Assembly: GCF_035594125.1 (NCBI RefSeq)
Contig: NC_087158.1
Coordinates: forward strand, 8,682,678 to 8,746,677
Length of the DNA: 64,000 nt
Origin: Scylla paramamosain
Lineage: Eukaryota; Arthropoda; Malacostraca; Decapoda; Portunidae
Reading direction: 5' to 3'
The stretch's first letter is position 1, and every line of letters begins with the position of its first letter. Under the pieces are notes generated by a model. That model did not search any database, was not told where the DNA came from, and worked only from the letters and a program-made list of their open reading frames with translations. Position numbers and translations under genes: made by a program. Positions 46,173 through 55,914 of this stretch are shown in pieces.

Positions 46173-46560
46173 CTACAACGCCTCAGTAGTTCTACTATCA
46201 TTCAAAGTCATTGACAAAGGAGTTTCATTGTCCATTACTCCAAGTTGTCGTACAAGCTTAATCAAACAAAAGGACTTTGTGCTACCTGGATCAAGTAAGG
46301 CACATGCCCTTATCTTCCTCTCTCTATCTGCTCCATTAATAGATACCGGAACAACTGGTAAGGAAATATAGTTATTACTCCCAACATTTACACAAACACA
46401 ATTCTTTACTTCGTCTGTTATTACTACCTCAACTGTTTTATTTGTACCATTATTAAAGTGCGATATGTGCAATGACTTTGAGTGTTTTCCCTTACAATCA
46501 TTAATAGAAAAGTTCTTTCCAACCAACATCCTTGGGCTTTGTGCTTGGTTGATGATAAAC
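46173..46560 (-). pseudogene. BEL/Pao aspartic protease
   Basis: The frame 46529-46173 reads NDCKGKHSKSLH, a zinc-knuckle-like Cys/His remnant, then ACALLDPGSTKSFCLIKLVR. BEL/Pao proteases carry LLDSGSxxxFC, so the catalytic Asp is kept while Ser is Pro here. The protease would cleave the polyprotein. Upstream is duplicated (46489-46742). Confidence 0.75.
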
Positions 46561-46742
46561 AGTTAAAACATATATTCATGTCTTTAATAGTTTGGAACCC
46601 TGAAATGAATGCTTTCCCTTACAATCATTAATAGCACAAGTTCTTTCCAACTAACATCCTTGGGCTTTGTGCTTGGTTGATGATAAACAGTTAAAACATA
46701 TATTCATGTCTTTAATAGTTTGGAGCCATTTTTCAGGAGAAA
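46489..46742. repeat. tandem duplication of about 127 bp
   Basis: CCCTTACAATCATTAATAG starts near 46489 and again near 46616; the intervening sequence repeats with few changes. It lies over the BEL/Pao gag-protease junction. Confidence 0.85.
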
Positions 46743-47233
46743 ATTTCAGGAACAGAGGACAATTCCAGAACTGATGAGAACCCCCATAAATCCTAAACAA
46801 TTGTTTAACACCTTTCTCAGCCAGGTCTTTGTTTATGTGTTTGAAATATACATATTGAATATTAGACTTTTTTATTTTTAAGTAGGTTACTGATTTTTAC
46901 TATTAGTCTTGTCCCCCTTGTTGAGTTCCTCCAAAACATCAAAAAAAGGGATCAATGGCTTCCCTAGCAACAGTGTCGAGGAAGGTTACTAATGTAGATG
47001 TATTAGGATAACTACCGTTTCGTTCTAAATGTCCAACTACCAATCTGCAACATCTTCCTTGAATATAAAGTGGTACTCATTCCAATATTTTCATCATAAT
47101 TCTACTATTATCCACTTCGTGCAACATACCCATTGCATTTAGTGTCTAGCTGCTAAATGTAGTAAACCTTTTTTTATCTGACCCTTTTACAACGGAACCA
47201 TTAGTAATTTTCTTTATCCAGGATTCTGAAACA

Positions 47234-47416
47234 TTACAGTAACTCCCGAACCCGGAAGTAACCAACACTAGGATCCATTATTGCACAACATTCAATCACC
47301 TGTAACGCTTCCCCAGTACAATAATGAAGTAGCGTATCTAACTTTAAAGCAGGATTAACTACGGGTATCACCAACACATGATTCAAATGAATCATGTGTT
47401 TACAGGGGCACCACAA
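47234..47416 (-). pseudogene. BEL/Pao Gag fragment (DUF1759-like)
   Basis: LKLDTLLHYCTGEALQVIEC followed by CAI...GYFRVRELL matches the BEL/Pao gag segment where KxxYLxxxLxGEAxxVI...GYxxAxxLL is usual. 46743-47233 joins it to the protease region without a clear frame. Confidence 0.6.
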
Positions 47417-48080
47417 CTGTGAACTTGTAAAACCAGTGTACTTGTGGAGGATTTGTCAATAAACTAGGAAATAGTGCCCGTGTTTTCCCTTGTGCCCCGG
47501 CCTCGTATGCGTGTGCCTTGCCCCAGCGTTCAGAGTGTAACTTATTTCAGGCCCTGCTGGCTGTTCTAGTTTCTCGACCCGCGCCCACATGGATAACATG
47601 CCTGCCGGAGTGTGGGGTGGGTGCAACAAGTGGTGTTTAATGAATGGGGCCTGTAAAGAGGGTGTTTTTCAGCTTGCTGGTCTAGAAGGGGTGTTCTAAG
47701 CTTCCTGGTCTAAGGGGGGTGAATTTAGCTTGCTGATCTAAAGGGGGTGTTTTAAGCTTGCTGGTCTAAGGGGGGCTGTTTTTAGCTTGCTGGTATCTCA
47801 CAAGTAGCATATACCATTTCTTACCTGCCCTTTATATAATTAATGGATTATTAATATTTTTTTCTTTAGCAAATATTTAAGAAAAGCTCCATGGTAAACA
47901 GCAATATTAGGTTAAGTTCAGGTTAGTTTTTTACTTGGAAATATAAGAAATGGAATTAAGAAATAAAGTACACAGACAATAAATGAATATTATTATATTT
48001 GTCCAAATCATTCCTAACTGAAGATTCTGTACAGCACTACTGGCATTGTTTAGTAATCTACATTATGTTCATGCTTACAG
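47417..48080. other. gene-free stretch with a short tandem repeat
   Basis: At about 47665-47795 a unit of about 35 bp (AGCTTGCTGGTCTAAGGGGG plus GTGTTTTA) is repeated about four times. Nothing else is recognised. Confidence 0.6.
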
Positions 48081-48262
48081 AGTGAAGAAGAATCACAAGA
48101 AATTTCTTCATGAGTCCTTCAAGACTGGTGGAGGGCCATCACCAAAACCAGTCACAGATGACTTCTTGGCTGTTGCAACAGATGCACTGGCTGAGGAGCT
48201 GCAATTTGCAGACAACCAGCTAGAGAGCTTAGTACCCATAATCATAAGAGAAGAGGAAATGG
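48081..48262 (+). other. zeste/Naif1-like exon
   Basis: After CTTACAG the plus strand reads VKKNHKKFLHESFKTGGGPS then PKPVTDDFLAVATDALAEEL. KTGGGPxPKP is the hallmark that follows the Myb/SANT-like domain in regulatory protein zeste and Naif1-like proteins, many of which are Harbinger-derived. Downstream GLYFGF looks intronic. No other exon of such a gene was found nearby. Confidence 0.5.
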
Positions 48263-48589
48263 GTCTGTATTTTGGCTTTCTTTTCTGTTAGTCTTTAATC
48301 ATATACACAATCTTACTTATTGCCTTGATTTTTCATACTATTTCTTTCCCCATTTGTTATTATTATTATTATTTTTTTTTTTTTGGACAGTAGGCTGCCC
48401 TGGCAACTGTGAAATTATCATGAATACATTGTTTTTTGGATATGTTCATGCATTGTCATATAATTCTGTTTCATTCAGTAAATTTACAGTTACTAGAAAT
48501 TTAGGAAATACACAACATGTAGTGCACAATAGCGTTGATAGTAAAATTAATGTTAATGGCCATGGACATCAAGGTTAAAAGTGGAGTTA

Positions 48590-48645
48590 AAGTTAGGTTA
48601 GGTTCAGCTAGGTTGGTATGGGTTAGGTTAGGTTAGATTAGCATA
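48590..48645. repeat. degenerate GGTTA tract (telomere-like)
   Basis: GTTAGGTTAGGTTCAGCTAG and GGTTAGGTTAGGTTAGATTA, resembling arthropod TTAGG repeats. Confidence 0.55.
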
Positions 48646-48801
48646 TTTTCATTTGTGTGCACTGGTAGTGATTGATGCATCATAAACATCTTTGTAAAAA
48701 TGTTTTTTCCTGTTTTAACATTAACTTCTCATCTAGCAGAAATAATTGACAACGACATGCTTCCTGCATGTACAATAGCAGCAGGACCATCGACAACAAT
48801 A

Positions 48802-49241
48802 ATGGCTCTTAATACACTTAAAGTAATACAACATAATGTCCAACACTGGAAAACCAGGAAAACCACACTATCAAATATTTACAGACACTTCGACCCTGAC
48901 GTAATTCTAATTAACAGTCATTGTATACCAGACACCTATATTATGAGAATTCCTTCCTACAACATAATAAAGAAAAACACACTAAATAATCCTGCAGATG
49001 GTACTGCAATTGCAGTGAAACGAAATATAAAATACAAAATACTAGATGACTTTATTTCTGACTTAATTGCAATAGAAATTGAAACAACAACGGGTAAAAT
49101 AATTCTGGCAACACTATATCAACCTCCAGCACGAAACTTCATACCGATCCCTGACATAATTAGACTATTTCGTAGACAAACTCCAGTATATATGATAGCA
49201 GACTTAAACGCCAATCACCCTTGTCTAGGTTACAATTATAC
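48802..49241 (+). CDS. Jockey family B endonuclease, N-terminal part
   Basis: The frame begins at ATG 48802 (MALNTLKVIQHNVQHWKTRK), with another ATG at 48700 that lies in the presumed flank. The endonuclease features are QHNVQHW (the N of the metal site), DPDVILINSHCI (usually NE; here NS), LATLYQPP and MIADLNANH (usually GDFNAxH). It then runs up to GYNYT, where the Gypsy LTR starts. These enzymes nick target DNA. The frame is clean, unlike family A copies. Confidence 0.8.
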
Positions 49242-49710
49242 TGTAACGCCCGGGTATTATTGTTGTTTAGTCTAAGTTGCCTTTATTTCTTTCTGTGGGA
49301 TTGAGTGTGTGACGTGCGTGTGTGTGTGTCAGCTGTGCCTGGTGTCTGGCAGTGGTGCATGGATGGCGGGAGAGAAGTCGCGTGACTGCAGTGACTGGGC
49401 AGTGTGTTGTTGGCCCCGCTCTGGATAACTTGTCTTTGCGTGTCCTCCGTGCCGAGTGCCTGTTGCGTGAGCCTGAAGAGTTTGACTGTCCCTGCCTGTG
49501 TCTGTAACTGCCTGTAACTAACGGAACTAGTAAAGGAAGAAAGTGTTGCCCACTGTTTGTCTACCCGCTCTGTCTGGCTGTGCGTGAATCACGTGGGACG
49601 TGGTACCCTTAGCATCTCTTGTCTAGCCTGCTGGTGTTCCCGAGTGCTGTCCTGACTGTCGGGGAATTGTGGGCGTCTACGGGAGTGCTGAGGTTTGTGC
49701 TTTCGTAACA
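49242..49710 (+). repeat. 5' LTR (469 bp)
   Basis: TGTAACGCCCGGG...TTTCGTAACA. No obvious TATA box. Contains ATG frames that also appear in the other LTR. Confidence 0.95.
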
Positions 49711-49711
49711 A

Positions 49712-49729
49712 TGGTGTCAGGAGTGGGAT
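49712..49729 (+). promoter_or_regulatory. tRNA-Leu primer-binding site
   Basis: TGGTGTCAGGAGTGGGAT one base after the LTR. Complementary to the 3' end of arthropod tRNA-Leu (normally TGGTGTCAGAAGTGGGAT) with one change. Confidence 0.75.
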
Positions 49730-49776
49730 GCTAAGTGTGTGCTCGTACAGACCTACGTGACTCGAGTGGAGAAACC

Positions 49777-51312
49777 ATGGCAGACAAGGTGGTAGACAAA
49801 ATGGCGGGCGAGAGTGGTGCTGCTGACCAGTGTGAGGGACTGAGTGGGTCTAGTCACGACTCTAGTGATGCTGGTGACGAGAAGCCCACCCAGATGGACC
49901 TCCTCATGTCCCAACTGGCGAGTATGGCTCAGAAGCAGGAGGAAAGGCACGAGCAAACCGTGGCAACACAAGCTGCCCAAACTGAACGACTGATGGAAGC
50001 CCTGCAAAGCAGCATAGGTTCTCTGAGGGCTGAAACGCAGGCGTATACTGATCGCTCGTGTGAGGCAGTGAAACAGGAGGTAAAAAGTGAACTCCAAGCC
50101 TTGCGGGAAGAGGTGGCAGACCTGCGTGAGGGCGCGAGTGTTTGGCGGCAGGGCGCGTGGCCGCCACGTGGCGTCTTGGCGGGAGGTGTACAGCTGCCCG
50201 CAACCCCCGCCTGGCCTCCCGTGACTAGCCCAGGACCTGAAGGGAGTGTGGCCTCAGCCCCACCTGCTGTTGGGGGCCTTGGATGGGGCCCTGTGGGGGA
50301 AGCAGGTCCTTGGGAAGCACCCGAGATGGCCGTTGGGGGCTGGCCGCCCACCCGGGACAGGAGGGGAGGGCTTAGCCTGCCCCCTACACCGCCGGGCTCA
50401 CCTCCCCGTGCCGCCTCCCCGCCCCCGAGCCCTAAGGCAGCCCGCTCGTCACCTCGTCACGTGAGACGCAAGCCAGCGGAGTACGATGGTAAGGTCAGCT
50501 GGGAGTCTTACGTCGCCCAGTTCGATATGCTGGCCTTGGCCCAGGGCTGGGGGGAGGCAGAGAAGGCCCTGCAACTAGCGACAGCGCTGCGAGGCCCGGC
50601 GTTGGAAGTGCTGGGTCATCTCCCTGCCAGCCAGCGCACCTCATACGCAGCAGTGTCCGAAACTTTGCGGCGACGTTTCGGACACCGTCATCAGGCGGAG
50701 GTATACCGCGCCCAGCTTAAGAAGAGGACGCGAGAGAAGGACGAAACCCTTTCCCAGCTGGCGCAGGACGTAGAAGGGCTGGTGAGGAGGGCGTATCCAA
50801 GCGCGGCCGAGGACATGGTCGTTGTTCTGGCGCGCGACGCGTTCGTAGACGCCCTCCAGGACCACCAGCTCCAAATCTATGTGAAGCAGGCACACCCAGC
50901 TGACGTGCAGGTGGCGTTGGCACGGGCTATGGAGTTTGAGCCCTTCCTACAGACGACGACCAGCCTCTCTTCTCTTGCCCAGCCTCGCGGTGAGGTACGG
51001 GGCCGGAAGGCGAAGGTGGAGCACAAGGCGGCGTCACGGGAGGCGAGCCCGTCCGAGTTCGCCGGCCGCTGTTGGGGCTGCAGTGAGAGAGGCCATAGAC
51101 GCAGCCAATGTCCGAGGAGACGAAGGACGCGCTCCCTCGATCGGCCTAACTCCAAAGCCTTCCAGACGTGCTGCGCCGCATGCGGCAAATCGGGCCACCG
51201 CTCCAGCGCCTCCCCCAAGCCCAAGGAGGTTGCTGAGGCGGGAAACAGCAGCGGGCTGGAGGAGGGGGCGACCTCACAGCCTGCCAAGGTGCCAATGCCC
51301 CGTGCTGTGTAA
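49777..51312 (+). CDS. gag: Gypsy Gag
   Basis: Start chosen at ATG 49777 in AAACCATGG context (MADKVVDKMAGESG); an upstream in-frame ATG at 49735 is in the leader. The protein has 511 residues. An N-terminal coiled coil (MDLLMSQLASMAQKQEERHE; LQALREEVADLREG) is followed by a Pro/Gly/Ala-rich linker. The capsid-like region runs YDGKVSWESYVAQFDMLALA, LRGPALEVLGHLPASQR, DETLSQLAQDVEGLVRRAYP. A CCHC knuckle follows, CWGCSERGHRRSQC, then an incomplete second one (CAACGKSGHRSSAS). Gag packages the element RNA. Fully open, so the element could still make virus-like particles. Confidence 0.9.
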   Translation: MADKVVDKMAGESGAADQCEGLSGSSHDSSDAGDEKPTQMDLLMSQLASMAQKQEERHEQTVATQAAQTERLMEALQSSIGSLRAETQAYTDRSCEAVKQEVKSELQALREEVADLREGASVWRQGAWPPRGVLAGGVQLPATPAWPPVTSPGPEGSVASAPPAVGGLGWGPVGEAGPWEAPEMAVGGWPPTRDRRGGLSLPPTPPGSPPRAASPPPSPKAARSSPRHVRRKPAEYDGKVSWESYVAQFDMLALAQGWGEAEKALQLATALRGPALEVLGHLPASQRTSYAAVSETLRRRFGHRHQAEVYRAQLKKRTREKDETLSQLAQDVEGLVRRAYPSAAEDMVVVLARDAFVDALQDHQLQIYVKQAHPADVQVALARAMEFEPFLQTTTSLSSLAQPRGEVRGRKAKVEHKAASREASPSEFAGRCWGCSERGHRRSQCPRRRRTRSLDRPNSKAFQTCCAACGKSGHRSSASPKPKEVAEAGNSSGLEEGATSQPAKVPMPRAV

Positions 51313-52015
51313 AGTGCCACCTCACCGTCAGCGCAGTGCAGGTACGAGGTGCGGTTGATGGAAGGCCTTGCTGCATGACCATTGACAGCGGGGCTGAGCG
51401 CACCATCGTGCAGCGGAGGCTGGTAAGTGCTGAGTGGCTCCCGTGCACCGTGGACAGGCTGTGTGGAGTAACGGGGGACTGCATGCCGTTGCAAGGCCCA
51501 GTAGACGTTCGAATAAGTGTCGGCAGCGCGGAGGTGAACCTGCCCGTGTATGTTGCCGAGCTGGAGGAAGAGTGTCTGCTGGGTTACGACTACCTGAAGA
51601 AGACCAGGGCCTGCGTAGACTTTGGACGGAAGGTGATAAAGGTATGTGGATACGATGTGCCTTTCCTTCCGGAGGTCGGCCGGTCGGAGGTAGTGACGAC
51701 ACGGCGGATGCAGTTGGCCCCGCGCTCTGAGTGTCGAGTACAGTGTCGACTCGCACGGCCGATGCAGAGCACGGAGGGCCTAGTGGAACCAGCCAGCGAC
51801 TGTCGACTGGCTGACGGAGTGGCAGTCGGAAGGAGCCTCGTGCGAGCGGGGGAGAAGGTAGTCACTGTCTTACTGGCTAACTTCTCCGACGAGGCTCGCA
51901 ACATACCCGCCGGAACAGCGGTGGGCGAGTGCGTGGAGGTGCAGCGTGCCGAGGCACCGCCGCAGGGTGAGCGGCCGGCCGAGGGAGCCCCGCTGCCGAG
52001 CTTCCTGGAGGATCT
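51237..52015 (+). CDS. pro: Gypsy protease and RT N-terminal linker
   Basis: Lies in the -1 frame relative to gag, overlapping its last 76 bases; no usable ATG, so it is presumably made as Gag-Pro by frameshifting. Protease is recognised from CCMTIDSGAERTIV (the DSGA catalytic motif) and CLLGYDYLKKTRACVDF (the ILGxDxL-type second motif). Downstream FLPEVG to SFLEDLA is the linker that normally leads into RT (LPxxLxDL). At about 52015 it is cut. It would cleave the Gag polyprotein. Confidence 0.8.
51240..51284 (+). promoter_or_regulatory. programmed -1 frameshift signal
   Basis: GGGAAAC at 51240-51246 is in the gag phase G-GGA-AAC, matching the X-XXY-YYZ slippery rule. Four nucleotides later GCGGGCTG (51251-51258) pairs with CAGCCTGC (51277-51284), with one G-U pair; GAGG (51259-51262) and CCTC (51272-51275) extend it past a bulged A. 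In the -1 frame a TGA at 51234-51236 lies just upstream and the frame then stays open into protease. Confidence 0.75.
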
Positions 52016-52204
52016 AGCGACCCGGAGACAGCTGTCACCACCCCCAGCGAGCCAGAGGAGGCCGAGGCTGAGGAGTCAGGGGTGGGCGACGGCCGCGACT
52101 CAGAGCCAGCAGAGGAACCTCAGCCCACTCGGCCGCGCAGGGACAGACGCCGCCCACGGCGTTATGATGATTTTGTGTTGATTGACTCTGAGGGAGAAAT
52201 ATAA
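52016..52204 (+). pseudogene. integrase C-terminal tail left by a pol deletion
   Basis: In another frame SDPETAVTTPSEPEEAEAEE continues to RPRRDRRRPRRYDDFVLIDS and ends at TAA 52202. Acidic tail plus RRxxRRYxDF is typical for the end of Gypsy Pol. It shows that RT, RNase H and integrase core were removed between 52015 and 52016. Confidence 0.65.
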
Positions 52205-52235
52205 GGAGAGGCAAGGTCGGGTCGACCTTTTTGTA

Positions 52236-52248
52236 AAGGAGGGGGTGA
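52236..52248 (+). promoter_or_regulatory. polypurine tract
   Basis: AAAGGAGGGGGTGA directly upstream of the 3' LTR, the usual plus-strand primer position. Confidence 0.8.
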
Positions 52249-52717
52249 TGTAACGCCCGGGTATTATTGTTGTTTAGTCTAAGTTGCCTTTATTTCTTTC
52301 TGTGGGATTGAGTGTGTGACGTGCGTGTGTGTGTGTCAGCTGTGCCTGGTGTCTGGCAGTGGTGCATGGATGGCGGGAGAGAAGTCGCGTGACTGCAGTG
52401 ACTGGGCAGTGTGTTGTTGGCCCCGCTCTGGATAACTTGTCTTTGCGTGTCCTCCGTGCCGAGTGCCTGTTGCGTGAGCCTGAAGAGTTTGACTGTCCCT
52501 GCCTGTGTCTGTAACTGCCTGTAACTAACGGAACTAGTAAAGGAAGAAAGTGTTGCCCACTGTTTGTCTACCCGCTCTGTCTGGCTGTGCGTGAATCACG
52601 TGGGACGTGGTACCCTTAGCATCTCTTGTCTAGCCTGCTGGTGTTCCCGAGTGCTGTCCTGACTGTCGGGGAATTGTGGGCGTCTACGGGAGTGCTGAGG
52701 TTTGTGCTTTCGTAACA
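52249..52717 (+). repeat. 3' LTR (469 bp)
   Basis: Apparently identical to the 5' LTR over the full length. Confidence 0.95.
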
Positions 52718-52721
52718 ATAC

Positions 52722-55017
52722 AAACACGAAAGGCCGCCAGATACACACACTGATACACAATAGAACATTACAACACAGGGGACCTAACTTTCCAACATTT
52801 TATACACAAGGAAGGGGCACAACACCAGACATAATACTCACCAACTACAGGACACATCACAACATACATATTACACCTGGCCCTCTCACTTCCAGTGATC
52901 ATATTTCTATTTTACTCACCATTTCATCATCACCCATTTTAATACCAGCTCCAAAAAAACCGAATCTAAAACAGGCGGATTGGGAAAACTTTAAAAAACA
53001 TATTAATGATAATATAGCAGATGCTAATCTGAATCTTACTGAAATAGAAAATATAGACAATGCAATAGAAAACTGGCATAACACAATTGATAATGCCATT
53101 AAAAATCATATCCCATTCACTAATCACCGACAATTACCTGCCCCTAAATTAACCGAAGAAACTAAACTCACAATAATTAGGTTCAATGCACTCAGACAAC
53201 ACTCACAACAATACGGCTGGGACATAAATCATTACAGACTGTACAGAACATTGCAAAATACCCTAGAAGCGAGGATGATAGAAGAAAGTAACAAAAATTG
53301 GCATAATTTATTAGAAGAAGTATCCGCCACATACAAAAACCCAGGTATCTTCTGGAAGAAAATAAAAGTGATCACTGGAAATAACATTCCCGAACCTGAA
53401 TATCTCCTGAACTATAACAACACTAAAATATACAAAACAGAAGAAAAGGAAGAGCTACACAGACAACACTGGTCGCAAATATTTGAAGAGGAGGCAGAGG
53501 ATGAAGAAGAAGAAAGTGAAGAAATATACCAATTTTTACAAAACAACCTAGACAGAATATCCCCCTACGATAACACTGACACATCACGTCTAGGAACCTG
53601 CGCTCTTGACACACAAATAACACCTGAGGAAGTAGGAAATGTGATTAAAAATATTAAGAAATCCAGTCCAGGACAAAGTGGGATAAACAAAACGATCCTC
53701 CAAGCACTTCCTGATAAAGCCATCACAAGACTTACACACATTTATAATAACACCATCTCTGCAGGCTATTTTCCTGACACATGGAAAAAGGCCATAGTCC
53801 GGTTAATACCTAAACAAGGAAAAACTCCACACAAAACTGAAAACTACAGACCTATATCGCTGCTGGAGGTACCTGGAAAAATTTTAGAACGTATCATCAA
53901 TAGCAGACTGAGGAGACACCTAGAATTAAACAATAAATATAACAATAACCAGTTTGGATTTAGAGAGGGCATAGGCACAACACATGCACTTGCAATCATA
54001 ACTGAACAAATAGCACAGAACAAAGGAGACCGAGAACAATGTCAAATTATATTCAGAGACGTAACCAAAGCATTCGACAAAGTTTGGCACATAGGATTAA
54101 AGTTTAAGATTTTACATCAGCAACTTCCTACCACTATTGAAAAATTACTTTGTGACTTCCTTGATGATAGAACAGCAGCATTAAAAATAGACAACTACAT
54201 TGGACCTTCCTTCGAGCTGGCTTCAGGAGTTCCACAAGGGAGTGTACTGTCGCCAACACTCTATACCATCTTCACAAACGATCTGGAAGCATCAGATAGA
54301 AATTTAAATATATGCTACGCTGATGACATAACCCAAATCACTGGATATAAAGGCAAATCTAAAAACATATTAAACAGGCAAACAGAAAGAGAAATACTGA
54401 AAGTAAATGATTTCGAGAAAAAATGGAGAATTAAAACCAACTTAACAAAATTCACTCCTCTACACCTTGGTGCCAGAATCACTAACCCACTTATTATAGA
54501 CGAAGATCCCATAGAATTCAAATCTGAAGGTAAATGTCTAGGACTACTTATTACAATCAACAGGTATAACAAACATATTCAAGACAGAAATAATAAGGCC
54601 TTAGCAGCACTTAAAAAACTGTACAGACTACAACACATGCCAGAAAAGATAAAAATTCACCTAGTGAAGGCTCTAGTACTACCAATACTAGAGTACCCAC
54701 CAATACCCACTCATGCACTTAGCCAAACACAAGTCAGCAAACTACAAAAAATTCAAAATAAAGCATTAAGATTTGCCATCAACCAACGATACCCATATAC
54801 TATGAATAGAATGCAAATCCATCAATACACAAAAACGCTACCACTAAACATCAAACTACAAGAAAGAGCTAAAAGGGTATGGGATAGACTAGAAGACTTA
54901 CAACACCACACATTAACTAAACTCAAAGAAAACAGAGAGAATATTCAGAATTACAACAGAAATTTCCCTAGTAGCCTAAGTCGCTATGACGCCACTCCAA
55001 ACCCAAAATACTATTAA
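52722..55017 (+). CDS. Jockey family B endonuclease end and reverse transcriptase
   Basis: Begins right after the ATAC duplication: NTKGRQIHTLIHNRTLQHRG, GTTPDIILTN and LTSSDHISILLTI (endonuclease SDH). RT follows: NRISPYDNTDTSRL, PGQSGINKTILQALP, NYRPISLLEVPGKILERII, FGFREGIGTTHALAII, DVTKAFDKVWHIGLK, SGVPQGSVLSPTLY and the catalytic NICYADDITQI near 54315. The C-terminal region ends SLSRYDATPNPKYY at 55014. The frame of about 765 codons has no stop. RT copies the element RNA at nicked DNA. Before the Gypsy insertion this copy may have been active. Confidence 0.9.
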
Positions 55018-55635
55018 TTCGAAACACACTTACCTGTAGATACGATAACCACACTTACCTGTAGCAAAACCAACATCAGTAGTACGGACACCTGAAAAGA
55101 AAAACAAAACATTAAAATCAACACACAAAAAAACACATAAGAACACTTACGGTATGGGGATAATGGGGTCGTTCTTCCTTTGCACTGCGCCCTGAGTTGC
55201 CGGGTCGGGGGAGCCGTTGAGCTCGGTAGTGAGAAGCAAGGAGGCTTCCCGTGGCCGGCCCCCTCCCCCGGCAAGGGGTGGTGTAGCCCAGCTCTGTTAG
55301 CGGTCATCTGGCAGCGGTGAGAGGTAGAACAGGGCCCCGTATCAACTCAACTCTTCCTCTGTAAGACAGAATAAATATAAAGCAATCTTTTTGACAGGGA
55401 CGATGATGGTTTAGCTGGGTTTTGCTTAAAATTAATAGTAAAGAAATAAAAATGCCTAATACACACACAAAAATAAAAGAGTGCAGCCTCTTCACAAAAA
55501 AATAAAATACAATATATATACAATAAGAATAGCAAAGTGGTCTGCCCACAAACTTTTACTCTAATTCTTTCCTTCACTTTCTTTCTTTTCTTCTATCTGT
55601 CCAATCTCTTACTCTTCCCCGTCTTTCTGTAAAAA
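55018..55635 (+). mobile_element. Jockey family B 3' UTR and tail
   Basis: About 600 bp. ACACTTACCTGTAG occurs twice near 55026-55061. Positions 55347-55631 match the complement of 63716-64000 almost base for base. It ends with TGTAAAAAAGAAAGAAGAAA. Confidence 0.75.
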
Positions 55636-55911
55636 AGAAAGAAGAAAGAAAGAATAAACAGAGAATACCCAGGCTAAATTTCCTTTGCCAGAGCTACACA
55701 GTAATGACACTGAAGATGTTACCCTTCAAGGACTAAACACTGCTATGACCAAGTCGAAGTTGAGAGCCTAAACTTCTCGCTTGAGCAACTTACGGGCGGC
55801 CAAGTAGCACCTCACCTTCGCTACAAGGGCGGGTGGGCCTCAAAAATATTAGTTGTTTCTTAGTATGCCGTAATACTAAATAGTCTGAAAACCACTGATC
55901 CAGGAAGTGAC
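55636..55911. other. gene-free stretch
   Basis: Nothing recognised between the Jockey tail and the MITE. Confidence 0.5.
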
Positions 55912-55914
55912 TTA

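Larger units (their letters stand above)
49242..52717 (+). mobile_element. young Ty3/Gypsy element keeping gag and protease only
   Basis: Two 469-bp LTRs (49242-49710 and 52249-52717) show no difference that I can see. ATAC flanks the insert (49238-49241 and 52718-52721). Primer-binding site, Gag, -1 frameshift signal, protease and polypurine tract are all present. RT, RNase H and the integrase core are missing, deleted at about 52015. Removing the insert restores an uninterrupted Jockey frame. Confidence 0.92.
48760..55635 (+). mobile_element. Jockey-type non-LTR retrotransposon, family B
   Basis: Endonuclease N-terminal half at 48802-49241 and the rest at 52722-55017, split only by a Gypsy element. 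Taking the two parts together the reading frame has no stop. The 3' UTR continues to about 55635 and ends TTTCTGTAAAAAAGAAAGAA, which matches the T-tailed copy at 63666-64000. The 5' border is not certain. Confidence 0.85.

Noticed and set aside
48700..48801. Upstream Met for the family B endonuclease
   Set aside because: The segment is hydrophobic AT-rich sequence resembling the flank; conserved endonuclease sequence begins after ATG 48802.
49322..49507. 61-codon frame, repeated at 52329-52514
   Set aside because: Entirely within the 469-bp LTRs; present twice only because LTRs are duplicated.
50877..51494. 205-codon minus-strand frame opposite Gag
   Set aside because: Shadow of the GC-rich gag gene; no motif and wrong strand for the element.
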